A stretch of DNA of 64,000 nt, from assembly GCA_014843695.1 (NCBI GenBank), contig CM026403.1:45223645-45287644 (forward strand), written 5' to 3'. Origin of the DNA: Archivesica marissinica (Eukaryota > Mollusca > Bivalvia > Venerida > Vesicomyidae). A model generated the notes under the pieces. The model was not told where the DNA came from, ran no database searches, and worked only from the letters and a program-made list of their open reading frames with translations. Shown in pieces: positions 54,795 through 64,000 of this stretch (positions are counted from its first letter, which is position 1; every line of letters begins with the position of its first letter). Made by a program: the position numbers and the translations under genes.

Positions 54795-54935
54795 AGTCAC
54801 GCTACTGTTCACAGAACATCAACCAGCTAGAAACGCTCCAACGCAGAGCAGCACGGTTCGTGAAGAATGACTAGAGCAGGACAAGCAACGTCTCAACCAT
54901 GCTTCACGACCGTAGCATGGATATACATGCACTTA
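54795..54935 (+). pseudogene. LINE RT C-terminal fragment
   Basis: One frame reads YCSQNINQLETLQRRAARFV then KND, a TAG, then SRTSNVSTMLHDRSMD. The QRRAARFV motif followed by S-x-x-SV-x-x-ML is typical of the region after the RT thumb in Jockey/CR1-type elements. The TAG probably replaced a Tyr codon. It sits between SINE-1 and a short dispersed repeat. Confidence 0.65.
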
Positions 54936-55246
54936 CTGATCGACGTGATAAACCCTGCCTGCTGCCTAGCCTGGGATCCAGTCTGTCGATTTTTCACTTT
55001 TTAACTTCTGGCAATGACCAGAAACTCAATACGGCCCTATTAATAGCCTCGGTGTTAAAATATATTTATTTGACTGACCAGGCAAAATATATCGACGCCT
55101 GTTGCCAGGCTACCTGCTGCCATGCATATTATATAGTTTTCGTTAATTACGAATACACTATATGAAGAATGCCGCAATCACTAATAATGATGAGCTAAGA
55201 GAAAACAAGAGGTTACTATGTATGTCTATTACTTGCACCAAGCTTG
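54936..55246. other. No gene seen
   Basis: Contains a fragment of the CCTAGCCTGGGATCCAGTCT dispersed repeat; otherwise unremarkable. Confidence 0.5.
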
Positions 55247-55440
55247 GCGCTCGTGGTCCAGTGGTAGAGTGTCGGATTTTGAATCGAACGGTTCCGAGTT
55301 CGATACTCGGTCAGGCCATCTATGTAGTTTCATTGAGCAAGGTACCTTACACACATTGCTTAGTACCGATTTAACCGCTTATGTCGTCTAAGCCTGCCCA
55401 GGAAAACATGGCTAGGTTTGACATTAATGGAACATACAAT
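55247..55440 (+). mobile_element. SINE-4 copy with well-kept tRNA-like head
   Basis: GGCGCTCGTGGTCCAGTGGT...GAGTTCGATACTCGGTCAGG. The anticodon loop TTTTGAA would read TTG (Gln). The acceptor arms (GGCGCTC / TCAGGCC) do not pair, so it is not a functional tRNA gene. The body continues to CATGGCTAGGTTTGACATTA. Confidence 0.75.
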
Positions 55441-55919
55441 TACTCGTTTTCTCTCGACCTTGGGGTTCGGGTGTAGAGTGTACATATGCATCAAACAATT
55501 ATATTCCTAAGCAGCGTGCATCGCTAGATACAGAGCGCAATATAATGGTAGCTTCAACAGTTTTATAACAGAACATAGAATCAAAGTGAAAATGTAATAT
55601 GGGCCCTTTTATCCAGGACGAAACGCATAGAAAAGTGCCTATTTCATCAGACTCTGTACCCGTTCAGGCCAGTGCATCAGGGCCTGTTTGATTGACATAT
55701 ATATATAGTACCGTACATGCCTAGGAAAACAATTGATACATTTTATATCCATGTACCCGATCTCTCGTTCTTCATGCACTCAATATATCTCAAGTAACCC
55801 TTTGTTGTAGCAGCGTGTTTACTTTTGCTATCTTAAGTACAGCTTAACTACATTGCATATCTTATCCGACCCCTGGAGTGATAAGATATCTACGTTTCAC
55901 ATAGTAGCATGGGCATGCG
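55441..55919. other. No gene seen
   Basis: Unremarkable intergenic sequence between SINE-4 and the 57-bp array. Confidence 0.5.
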
Positions 55920-56605
55920 GCATGAAACACACAATCCAATACTGATGTGTGTGCTTACTTATCCACGCTGATGGCGAATCATATGGGCGAGCGTTCTATG
56001 ATGAGTCTTCCATCCATAACCTCACCACCGGCGAACCATATGGGCGAGCGTTCTATGTTGATTATTCCATCCATCCATAGCCTCACCACTGGCGAACCAT
56101 ATGGGCGAGTGTTCTATGTTGCTTGTCATCCATAGCCTCACCACCGGCGAACCATATGGGCGAGCTTTCTATGTTGATTATTCCATCCATAACCTCACCA
56201 CCGGCAAACCATATGGGCGATCATGAAACACACAATCCAATACTGATTTGTGTGCTTACTTATCCACGCTGATGGCGGACCATATGGGCGAGTGTTCTAT
56301 GTTGATTATTCCATCTATAACCTCTCCACCGGCGAACCATAATTATGGACGAGCGTTCTATGTTAATTCTTCCATTCATAGCCTCACCACCCGCGAACCA
56401 TATGGGCGAGCGTTCTTTGTTGATTATTCCATCCTTAGCCTCACCACCAGCGAACCATATGGGCGAGCATTCTATGTTGATTATTCCATCCTTAGCCTCA
56501 CCACCAGCGAACCATATGGGCGATCATTCTATGTTGAGTCTTCCATCCATAACCTCACCACTGGCGAACCGAACCATATGGCGAGCGTTCTATGTTGATT
56601 AGTCC
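55920..56605. repeat. 57-bp array in two blocks with a duplicated leader
   Basis: Unit CATATGGGCGAGCGTTCTAT + GTTGATTATTCCATCCATAG + CCTCACCACCGGCGAAC. The leader CATGAAACACACAATCCAAT...CCACGCTGATGGCG occurs at 55920 and 56222, so a block of about 300 bp duplicated as a whole. Confidence 0.95.
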
Positions 56606-56626
56606 ATGCATAGTCTCATCACCCGC

Positions 56627-56780
56627 TGGAGCCATTACAATTGTGCCCTTAGGCAAGGCATTTAAATTCCACGTTGCCACTTCTCCCTCCCTCGTGGCAA
56701 TGGATTCCATCAGGAATGAGGTCTCGAGAGTGATTAATATAATTTTAATAAATAAAATAAATTTGTATAAACTAAGAGTG
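56627..56780 (+). mobile_element. SINE-2 copy, head missing
   Basis: CCGCTGGAGCCATTACAATT to AAATTTGTATAAACTA. It follows the 57-bp array directly. Confidence 0.8.
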
Positions 56781-57192
56781 ATCGCCTCGTCGATACCTTC
56801 GATTTGATATATGACATGACCATATTCGCTCAAAAATAGAATTTGACCCTATACTAGAATTCCCTGGCCACGCCTATTTTTTTCAGCATTTGAACAACTT
56901 TTAAAGAGCATTGTACATCGGTCATTCCCACCTATCATTTACCGTTGAATCTGCAATAAAACATAGCTTAGCGTGTGATGTCAAACGAGGCGTTATTTAC
57001 GCTTTCTAAAAATAGAACACCAATTATTTGTGCGCTGTTTAGATATTTTGGTCATGTTAAAATCCAAATAATATTAGTATTTGCATTATTTAACCACTTA
57101 GCACGTGGTTAATTCCCGTGCATCCGACAGCATTTTAATAATTTTGTAATCCCCCACCGACCCAAATATCATGACCATAAATGGTGGCTATG
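56781..57192. other. No gene seen
   Basis: AT-rich intergenic sequence between a SINE-2 copy and MITE copy 3. Confidence 0.5.
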
Positions 57193-57370
57193 CAGTCAAA
57201 CCTGTGTTAGTGGTCACCTCCATTAAGCAGCCAACCTGTATTAAACAGCCAGTTTCTAAATTCTCAATATACTGTTTTACTATACACTTCACCTCTATTA
57301 AGCAGCCACCTGCGCTAAGCAGCCACTTTCTGTGATTCCCTTGACTGGCTGCTTAAGACAGGTTTCACTG
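57193..57370 (+). mobile_element. 178-bp MITE, copy 3
   Basis: CAGTCAAACCTGTGTTAGTG...GACAGGTTTCACTG followed by TA. Same length as copies 1 and 2. One terminal base differs (TTTCACTG). It lies between PRODH and SLC5A. Confidence 0.75.
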
Positions 57371-57781
57371 TATATCCATTGAAGGTTACATAGAAGATGT
57401 TTGAAAATGTTCACAGACGACGGACAGATGAACTTTGCTCAGATGAACTAAAAATACATCATATTGCATCTTTGATATGGATGGACGGACGGGAACCCAA
57501 GGCAGGCAGACAGGCACAGACGGTTGGAAACAGACACACATATTGAATTATTCATGATCAGGAGTATAAGAAGAACACATACATATTTATTATAGTACAC
57601 ATTTTGTATTTGTACGAGACAGCTTTGTGCAACATTTATACGATGATACTGAAGATATGAATAAGTGGAACACAAACAACCATATGCATCATTGGACATG
57701 CTTATACACTTTCATCAAACAATTATAACAGAAGCATATAAGCCAAGTCAAATAAAAATTGAAATTACAACTTCAGTAGAT

Positions 57782-58760
57782 ATAAACCCTATTTATATAG
57801 ATATAAACTTGTTTCTATAGATATAAACTTGTTTCTATAGATATATACCCTGTTTCTATAGACATAAACCCTGTTTCTATAGATATAAACCATGTTTCTA
57901 TAGATATAAACCCTGTTTCTATAGATATAGACCTGTTTCTATAGATATAGACCTATGTCAATATATATAAACCTGTTTCTATAGATATAAACCCTGTTTC
58001 TATAGATATAAACCCTGTTTCTATAGATATAAACCCTGTTTCTATAGATATAGACCTGTTTCTATAGATATAAACCCTGTTTCTATAGATATAGACCTGT
58101 TTCTATAGATATAAACCCTGTTTCTATAGATATAAACCCTGTTTCTATAGATATAGACCTGTTTCTATAGATATAAACCCTGTTTCTATAGATATAAACC
58201 CTGTTTCTATAGATATAGACCTGTTTCTATAGATATAAACCCTGTTTCTATAGATATAGACCTGTTTCTATAGATATAAACCCTGTTTCTATAGATATAA
58301 ACCCTGTTTCTATAGATATAGACCTGTTTCTATAGATATAAACCCTGTTTATATAGATATAGACCTGTTTCTATAGATATAAACCCTGTTTCTATAGATA
58401 TAAATCATGTTTCTATAGATATAAACCTGTTTCTATAGATATACACCCTGTTTCTATAGATATAAACCGTTTCTATAGATATAAACCCTGTTTCTATAGA
58501 TATAAACCCTGTTTCTATAGATATAGACCTGTTTCTATAGATATAAACCCTGTTTCTATAGATATAGACCTGTTTCTATAGATATAAACCCTGTTTCTAT
58601 AGATATAAATCATGTTTCTATAGAAATAAACCTGTTTCTATAGATATACACCCTGTTTCTATAGATATACACCCTGTTTCTATAAATATAAACCCTGTTT
58701 CTATAGATATAAACCCTGTTTCTATAGATATAGACCTGTTTCTATAGATATAGACCTATG
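57782..58760. repeat. 21/22-bp array, about 45 copies
   Basis: Unit CTGTTTCTATAGATATAAAC(CC or none). Alternating forms with ATAAACCC and ATAGAC give higher-order patterns. Confidence 0.95.
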
Positions 58761-58894
58761 TCAAACATAATTTCTTTTGGCAGGACACATATTTAAAGCC
58801 ACCCACGGATACGGATGGTAACCAGTAGGGAACACAAACAATTGATCATGGCAAGATACAGAACTACTACTGCATTCAGCAGCAACAATGTACA

Positions 58895-59625
58895 TCTGGT
58901 ATATTGTTTAGAGGGTCGTATCTAGTATGTCGAGAGATGGTAGAGGATTAACATCTGGTATATTGTTTAGAGGGTTGTATCTAGTCTGTCGAGAGATGGT
59001 AGAGGATTAGCATCTGGTATATTGTTTAGAGGGTCGTATCTAGTATGTCGAGAGATAGTAGAGGATTAGCATCTGGTATATTGTTTAGAGGGTCGTATCT
59101 AGTCTGTCGAGAGATGGTAGAGGATTAACATCTGGTATATTGTTTAGAGGGTCGTATCTAGGCTGCTGAGAGATAGTAGAGGATTAGCATCTCGTATAAT
59201 GTTTAGAGGGTTGTATCTAGTATGTCGAGAGATGGTAGAGGATTAGCATCTGGTATATTGTTTAGAGGGTCGTATCTAGTCTGTCGAGAGATGGTAGAGG
59301 ATTAGCATCTGGTATAATGTTTAGAGGGTTGTATCTAGTATGTCGAGAGATGGTAGAGGATTAGCATCTGGTATATTGTTTAGAGGGTCGTATCTAGTCT
59401 GTCGAGAGATGGTAGAGGATTAACATCTGGTATATTGTTTAGAGGGTCGTATCTAGTCTGTCGAGAGATGGTAGAGGATTAGCATCTGGTATAATGTTTA
59501 GAGGGTTGTATCTAGTATGTCGAGAGATGGTAGAGGATTAACATCTGGTATATTGTTTAGAGGGTCGTATCTAGTCTGTCGAGAGATGGTAGAGGATTAG
59601 CATATAGTATATTGTTTAGAGGGTC
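58895..59625. repeat. 59-bp array, about 12 copies, homologous to the PRODH 3' exon
   Basis: Unit CTGGTATATTGTTTAGAGGG + TCGTATCTAGTCTGTCGAGA + GATGGTAGAGGATTAGCAT. It aligns unit for unit with the adjacent 57-bp array (CGGTACATTCTTTAAGGGGT + CGTATCCAAG...), so both share one origin. Confidence 0.9.
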
Positions 59626-59935
59626 GTATCCAAGCTGTCAAGGTGAAATAGATTAAATGTTTGGTACATTCTTTAAGGGGTCGTATCCAAGTTGTCGTGA
59701 TGAAATAGGTTAAACACTCGGTACATTCTTTAAGGGGTCGTATCCAAGTTGTCGTGATGAAATAGGTTAAACGCTCGGTACATTCTTTAAGGGGTCGTAT
59801 CCATGCTGTCGTGATGAAATAGGTTAAACGTTCGGTACATTCTTTAAGGGGTCGTATCCATGCTGTCGTAATGAAATAGGTTAAACGCTCGGTACATTCT
59901 TTAAGGGGTCGTATCCAAGCTGTCCAGATCGTACT
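59625..59935 (-). repeat. 57-bp array founded by the PRODH terminal exon, about 5 copies
   Basis: Unit CGGTACATTCTTTAAGGGGT + CGTATCCAAGTTGTCGTGAT + GAAATAGGTTAAACGCT. On the minus strand each copy contains GGATACGACCCCTTAAAGAA + TGTACCGAGCGTTTAA, the last codons and stop of PRODH. The gene's own stop (59881) lies in the rightmost copy. Confidence 0.93.
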
Positions 59936-60086
59936 CTCCGAGAAATTTCCCTCCAAAGGAGTTTCTTCTCTTTTTTCACTTTTTTCAGCATGCCCTTGTT
60001 TTCGGCAGCTCTCCGAGACAGATACGGCAGCACCTCATCCACAGGTCCATACGGTACATACTTATACACCGAGTAACCCGCCTGGC
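59881..60086 (-). CDS. PRODH: Proline dehydrogenase, terminal coding exon with stop
   Basis: Encodes [60 protein letters not shown] and LKNVPSV, then TAA at 59883-59881. [22 protein letters not shown] is the C-terminal signature; the RR pair binds the substrate carboxylate in this family. Acceptor AAATTAG|GCCAGG. Human PRODH ends at about the same point, so this is the natural C-terminus. The final eleven codons, the stop and about 20 bp of 3' sequence form the founding unit of a 57-bp tandem array continuing downstream. No AATAAA is evident before the array. Confidence 0.96.
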
Positions 60087-60259
60087 CTAATTTGAAAAGT
60101 AAAATATATATATAACACTAAGACATTTATAGTGTATCATTTAATTTTGCTGTATTCAACAAAATCCTCACGTAAATCCTCACGTAAAGGTGAGTTTCTG
60201 GAATGTTGTAATATAATATTATATCCAAACGTATTTTTGAGTAGATAATTGATAGTTTA

Positions 60260-60461
60260 CTTTATACAAATTTATTTTAGCTCGATTGTGAAACAAGTTA
60301 TTAGAACTTATAGTAATCACTCTCGAGACCTCATTCCTGATGGAATCCATCGCAACGAGGGAGAGAAGAAGCAACGTGGAATTAACTGCCTTGCCTAAGG
60401 GCACAATCGTAACAGCTCCAGCAGGGGTGTGAATCGCGACAACTGCGCTATCATGACTTCC
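60260..60461 (-). mobile_element. SINE-2 copy in PRODH intron
   Basis: Tail TTTATACAAATTTATTTTAG at 60260; head with GCGACAACTGCGCTATCATG near 60450. AATTGATA at 60248-60255 and 60464-60471 may be the target duplication. Confidence 0.8.
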
Positions 60462-60826
60462 ACAATTGATATTTTAAAATGACCGAACATTACATCATGA
60501 TGTACTGTGTTACCATTATCGATTTCACATCATTTATATTTCATGATTAGAGTGCAATATCTACAGAATATAATTTCTATTATATGGTATAACTTTTTTC
60601 CAACTATTTGGCCAAGAATCAGAGAATTTCAACTAACTATACACAAACGATGTTTGTTGTCATAGCAAATTAATGTAAATAGGGTCAACATTCATGCATA
60701 ACGCAATGAGTGGCTCCTGAATAATTGAATTGTTTTTATTTATTGAAAGTTAGTGTTCGAATTATTTATTTAGGTTTGACTGTATAATGCTTCATGTTCG
60801 TAGAAATAATAATAAAGCATACATAC

Positions 60827-60915
60827 CTAGCGGGAAGCTGACCTGGTCACACATTCCCAACAACTGACCAAAGCAGATCACCTTGTCTGCTGGCTTCACT
60901 TGGAATTCCTTCATT
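60827..60915 (-). CDS. PRODH: Proline dehydrogenase, exon with FGQLLGMCDQ
   Basis: Completes Lys and encodes MKEFQVKPADKVICFGQLLG and MCDQVSFPL, then one base of Gly. FGQLLGMCDQ-[IV]-[ST]-FPLGQAGY is a PRODH signature near the proline site. Acceptor TTTACAG|AATGAAG, donor CTAG|GTATGT. Both phases (2 in, 1 out) agree with neighbours. Length is 89 bp. Confidence 0.96.
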
Positions 60916-60983
60916 CTGTAAACAACAAGCAAATTTGTTGAATTTATCAATCAAACTGGGCTTTTATGAATTTCTGCAAGTTC

Positions 60984-61270
60984 ATCAAATGTGTTCAAAA
61001 CTGCATGGGCGAGTTTGCCACGCAAACATCAGGACATTGGTAAGAATACTGGACCCAAGATAGCCACATCAAATGTGTTAGGAAAGAGGTAACCATATAA
61101 GCAAGTTGCTTTCTCCTCAATCCTACATGTATTTTCTTATTGTGATCATTATACTATGTATATTCATTGAAATAAAATATTGTTTACACTAAATGTGTTC
61201 AAAACTGTATGGGCGAGTTTGCCACGCAAACATCAGGACATTGGTAAGAATACTGGACCCAAGATAGCCA
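60984..61270 (+). repeat. Direct duplication of about 80 bp
   Basis: AACTGCATGGGCGAGTTTGC...GGACCCAAGATAGCCA at 60984-61067 recurs at 61199-61273 with one or two changes, about 210 bp apart in the PRODH intron. Confidence 0.85.
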
Positions 61271-61454
61271 GAATGTCTCTGGATCACTTGCATCCACGTT
61301 GGACTATTTGCTTTGTGTGTATGTTTAGGGTTTTATTAGGTCTGCCCGCAAGAATGTCATTGATGTAGCATGGGGCTTTGTTGTCACATGGGGATGGCGA
61401 CCATCAGAAAGGGCTGGTAGCGGATGAAAATGTAGCATTCATTTTATAATTGCT

Positions 61455-62255
61455 TAAGAATATGAGAGAGTGATAGGAGGTGTGAGATCTGAGAGAGTGA
61501 TGGGAGGTGTGAGAGCTGAGGGAGTGGTGAGAGGTGTGAGAGATGAGAGAGTGGTGGGAGGTGTGATAGATGAGGGAGTGGTGGGAGGTGTGAGAGCTGA
61601 GGGAGTGGTGAGAGGTGTGAGAGATGAGAGAGTGGTGGGAGGTGTGAGAGATGAGAGAGTGGTGGGAGGTGTGAGAGATGAGAGAGTGGTGGGAGGTGTG
61701 AGAGATGAGAGAGTGGTGGGAGGTGTGATAGATGAGGGAGTGGTGGGAGATGGGGGAGTGGTGGGAGGTTTAGAGAGTGGTGGGAGGTGTGAGAGATGAG
61801 AGTGGTGGGAGGTGTGATAGATGAGGGAGTGGTGGGAGGTGTGATAAATGAGGGAGTGGTGGGAGGTGTGATAGATGAGGGAGTGGTAGGAGTTGTGATA
61901 GATGAGGGAGTGGTGGGAGGTGTGATAGATGAGGGAGTGGTGGGAGGTGTGATAGATGAGGGAGTGGTGGGAGGTGTGATAGATGAGGGAGTGGTGGGAG
62001 TTGTGATAGATGAGGGAGTGGTGGGAGGTGTGATAGATGGGGGAGTGGGGGAGGTGTGATAGATGAGAGAGTGGTGGGAGGTGTGAGAGATGAGGGAGTG
62101 GTGGGAGGTGTGATAGATGAGGGAGTGGTGGGAGGTGTGAGAGATGAGGGAGTGGTGGGAGGTGTGATAGATGAGGGAGTGGTGGGAGGTGTGAGAGATG
62201 AGGGAGTGGTGGGAGGTGTGATAGATGAGGGAGTGGTGGGAGGTGTGAGAGATGG
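61455..62255. repeat. 27-bp array, about 29 copies, at a PRODH donor site
   Basis: Unit GTGGTGGGAGGTGTGATAGA + TGAGGGA with GAGAGATGAGAGA variants. On the PRODH (minus) strand it is a C/T-rich tract starting ten bases after the donor of the 62263 exon. Confidence 0.95.
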
Positions 62256-62262
62256 TACTAAC

Positions 62263-62447
62263 TTCTCGACGGTGTATCTGACGGTATCCTCACTATGACT
62301 AGCAACCATGACAGCAATCTTCCCGCGCTCTCTAAGCTGGATTTGCCTCATCACTTCACGTAATACTTTGTTGTACATGGCCGTTGTTGATTCGTATGTA
62401 GGATTGATCGGGTCCTCATATCCAATACTTGCTGCGCGGTCCCTCTC
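62263..62447 (-). CDS. PRODH: Proline dehydrogenase, exon with IGYEDPINPTYE
   Basis: Encodes 61 residues plus two bases: ERDRAASIGYEDPINPTYES, then a helix (TTAMYNKVLREVMRQ...), then KIAVMVASHSEDTVRYTVE. These match the metazoan PRODH motifs IGYEDPINPTYEAT and VMVASHNEDTVR, which line the barrel. Acceptor TTGCAG|GAGAGG. The donor GAGAA|GTTAGT is weak but is the only GT that joins correctly to the next exon (AA|A = Lys). A 27-bp minisatellite starts within about ten bases of this donor and fills most of the intron. Confidence 0.95.
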
Positions 62448-62581
62448 CTGCAAGTGGAGACAATTTTAAAGTTCCGTGTAAAACAACCTGATCTAAAAAG
62501 TTTCTAAAAACTTAACATAACATGCTGCCAATCACAAGAAACTGCTATGAGCAAGGAAAATATAAACTTTCAAATGAATAC

Positions 62582-62677
62582 CTGTTCCATATATGCCCCT
62601 CTGACAAGCTTAGCACCAAAGAATATGTTGTGTCTTACAGCCATGTCTAAATCCAGTCGGATGTATCTGTGGGCTGC
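62582..62677 (-). CDS. PRODH: Proline dehydrogenase, exon with [12 protein letters not shown]
   Basis: PRODH is the FAD-dependent mitochondrial inner-membrane enzyme that oxidises proline to pyrroline-5-carboxylate, the first step of proline breakdown. This 96-bp exon encodes [20 protein letters not shown] and [12 protein letters not shown]. [14 protein letters not shown] is a strongly conserved strand of the TIM-barrel active site. Phase 0 at both ends; acceptor TTGCAG|GCAGCC, donor CAG|GTATTC. The following exon begins ERDRAA, which completes the motif. Confidence 0.94.
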
Positions 62678-62848
62678 CTGCAACACAATAACAACACAGT
62701 TAAATGTACTTCTCTTGTGCTGCCAGCGGGCTGGGTTCAAATCTACCATAACTGTGGCATGCCAGTGTATCTACACAAAGAGTCTAGAGTGTGTACATTT
62801 GCACGACCGTATTTCATAGGATCAGGGAGTTCTCGTGTAAGTTGAGGA

Positions 62849-63132
62849 GTGTGTGTTTTACGTTTATTTATCATCGCTACCTGTTGCCCATATGAGCGAC
62901 GCCTTCTGAAGAGATTAGTCATTTTAGATTTTTGGAGGATCGTGCAATGATACAGACAGAGTCTCCTCTGGTTCTTTAACATGCACGGTGTATAGCACCG
63001 ACACGAGACCTCGGTTTAAAGTCCCATCTGAAAGACGTAATATTATTACGGTAAGACGGGGGGGGGGGATCGAACCTGCGATGCTTGCATTCCCAGTCCA
63101 TCGTGTGAACCATTGGACTACCGACCGGTCTG
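62849..63132 (-). mobile_element. SINE-1 copy in PRODH intron
   Basis: Tail at 62849, head ending ACCGACCGGTCTG; a run of nine G interrupts the B-box side. In the intron upstream of the GAKLVRGAY exon. Confidence 0.8.
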
Positions 63133-63214
63133 TGAAAAGTACTTCATACAATGTATCTCCGTATTGAGAGCAAATCGGATGCATTCCTTTCTGGAGGGGG
63201 GTGTTTGATTGAAA

Positions 63215-63675
63215 AATTGCTATAGGTACATGTATAACAAAGAATGTACCGGAGAAATTGCTATAGGTACATGTATAACAAAGAATGTACCGGAGAAATT
63301 GCTATAGGTACATGTATAACAAAGAATGTACCGGAGAAATTGCTATAGGTACATGTATAACAAAGAATGTACCGGAGAAATTGCTATAGGTACATGTATA
63401 ACAAAGAATGTACCGGAGAAATTGCTATAGGTACATGTATAACAAAGAATGTACCGGAGAAATTGCTATAGGTACATGTATAACAAAGAATGTACCGGAG
63501 AAATTGCTATAGGTACATGTATAACAAAGAATGTACCGGAGAAATTGCTATAGGTACATGTATAACAAAGAATGTACCGGAGAAATTGCTATAGGTACAT
63601 GTATAACAAAGAATGTACCGGAGAAATTGCTATAGGTACATGTATAACAAAGAATGTACCGGAGAAATTGCTATA
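63215..63675. repeat. 41-bp array, 11 copies, near-identical
   Basis: Unit ATTGCTATAGGTACATGTAT + AACAAAGAATGTACCGGAGA + A. Copies look identical throughout, the most homogeneous array here. It lies in the PRODH intron. Confidence 0.95.
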
Positions 63676-63811
63676 GGACAAGAATGTGCTGGGCGTATTA
63701 ACCATGTTATTTCAACATCCATCCTATGTCAGATGCCGTTAGCGAACGAAATTGTTTTTTTTTGTCTTGCTACAATTTAAAGTTCAAAGTCATTGGTAGG
63801 GTGGGACTTAC

Positions 63812-63852
63812 TGTGTATATGAGCAATACTGTGTCGTATATGTCAATGTTTC
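63812..63852 (-). CDS. Proline dehydrogenase, possible small upstream exon (uncertain)
   Basis: A 41-bp stretch bounded by TTTCCAG| and |GTAAGT reads NIDIYDTVLLIYT in the frame that joins exactly (phase 0) to the secure exon at 62582-62677. In PRODH this position normally carries an I-[FY]-NTYQCYLK motif. The first part (IYDT) resembles it, but the QCYLK part does not. It could be a diverged exon, an exon carrying an error, or a chance match. Earlier exons would lie beyond the right edge. Confidence 0.35.
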
Positions 63853-64000
63853 CTGGAAATGTAGGAAATCATCCGTGAACATTTTATAAACTATAAAATA
63901 AATTGTCAGCGAATGACTCCCTATTTTTTGTCCAGGAAAGCGCATCATAGCCATACACAAAAGGTGGTCAGTTTCATAGGGTTGGATGGCAAGTAGTAGC

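Noticed and set aside
55248..55320. tRNA gene
   Set aside because: Good A and B boxes but the acceptor stem does not pair and SINE body follows; it is a SINE head.
61470..62453. Long ORFs on both strands over the 27-bp array
   Set aside because: Repeat-driven. Only 62263-62447 on the minus strand is real coding sequence (PRODH).

Overview
This is eukaryotic DNA, probably from a lophotrochozoan and most likely a marine mollusc such as a bivalve. Genes are split into short exons with GT-AG introns. Introns are filled with tRNA-derived SINEs, CR1/L2-type LINEs, MITEs and long minisatellite arrays. There are no bacterial operons, ribosome binding sites or CRISPR arrays. The organism assignment is an inference from repeat style and gene structure; no species can be named from sequence reading alone.

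Two host genes lie head to tail on the minus strand. (1) Proline dehydrogenase (PRODH) enters from the right edge. Four secure exons and one doubtful exon lie between 59881 and 63852, ending with the stop codon at 59881. (2) A sodium/glucose-type cotransporter of the SLC5A family begins at an ATG at 52650 and runs leftward through eight exons (52534-52650, 41702-41777, 40988-41088, 17520-17579, 16944-17048, 15357-15462, 14292-14372, 5399-5604). Joined, they give 284 uninterrupted codons; the 3' exons lie beyond position 1. Every exon junction was checked for GT/AG and matching phase.

Inside the SLC5A introns sit other units. A small ORF on the same strand (21381-21815) looks like a secreted, amidated peptide precursor. 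A plus-strand SAP + SWIM gene fragment (29839-30842) carries a frameshift. A plus-strand ORF (34904-36205) has a ParB/sulfiredoxin-like domain followed by 17-residue repeats and is interrupted by a SINE.

Mobile DNA dominates. A 6.5-kb LINE (45310-51842, minus) has ORF1 and an endonuclease/RT ORF2 with a 2A-like motif, and splits a satellite array with an 11-bp target duplication. A 5'-truncated LINE RT lies at 23440-25650 and several LINE remnants lie elsewhere. About 7.2 kb (6386-13560) is bounded by 1.16-kb inverted repeats and contains two satellite arrays and a 1000-N gap. At least six SINE families are present, the commonest a tRNA-Thr-like one with about 18 copies. A 178-bp MITE occurs three times.

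Tandem arrays cluster beside exons, and two grew out of exon sequence: the PRODH terminal exon, including its stop codon (arrays 58895-59935), and the acceptor edge of SLC5A exon 4 (17561-17690). I did not find a clearly new multi-gene system. The best leads are the exon-born minisatellites, the 2A-bearing LINE, the peptide precursor and the ParB-like repeat protein.
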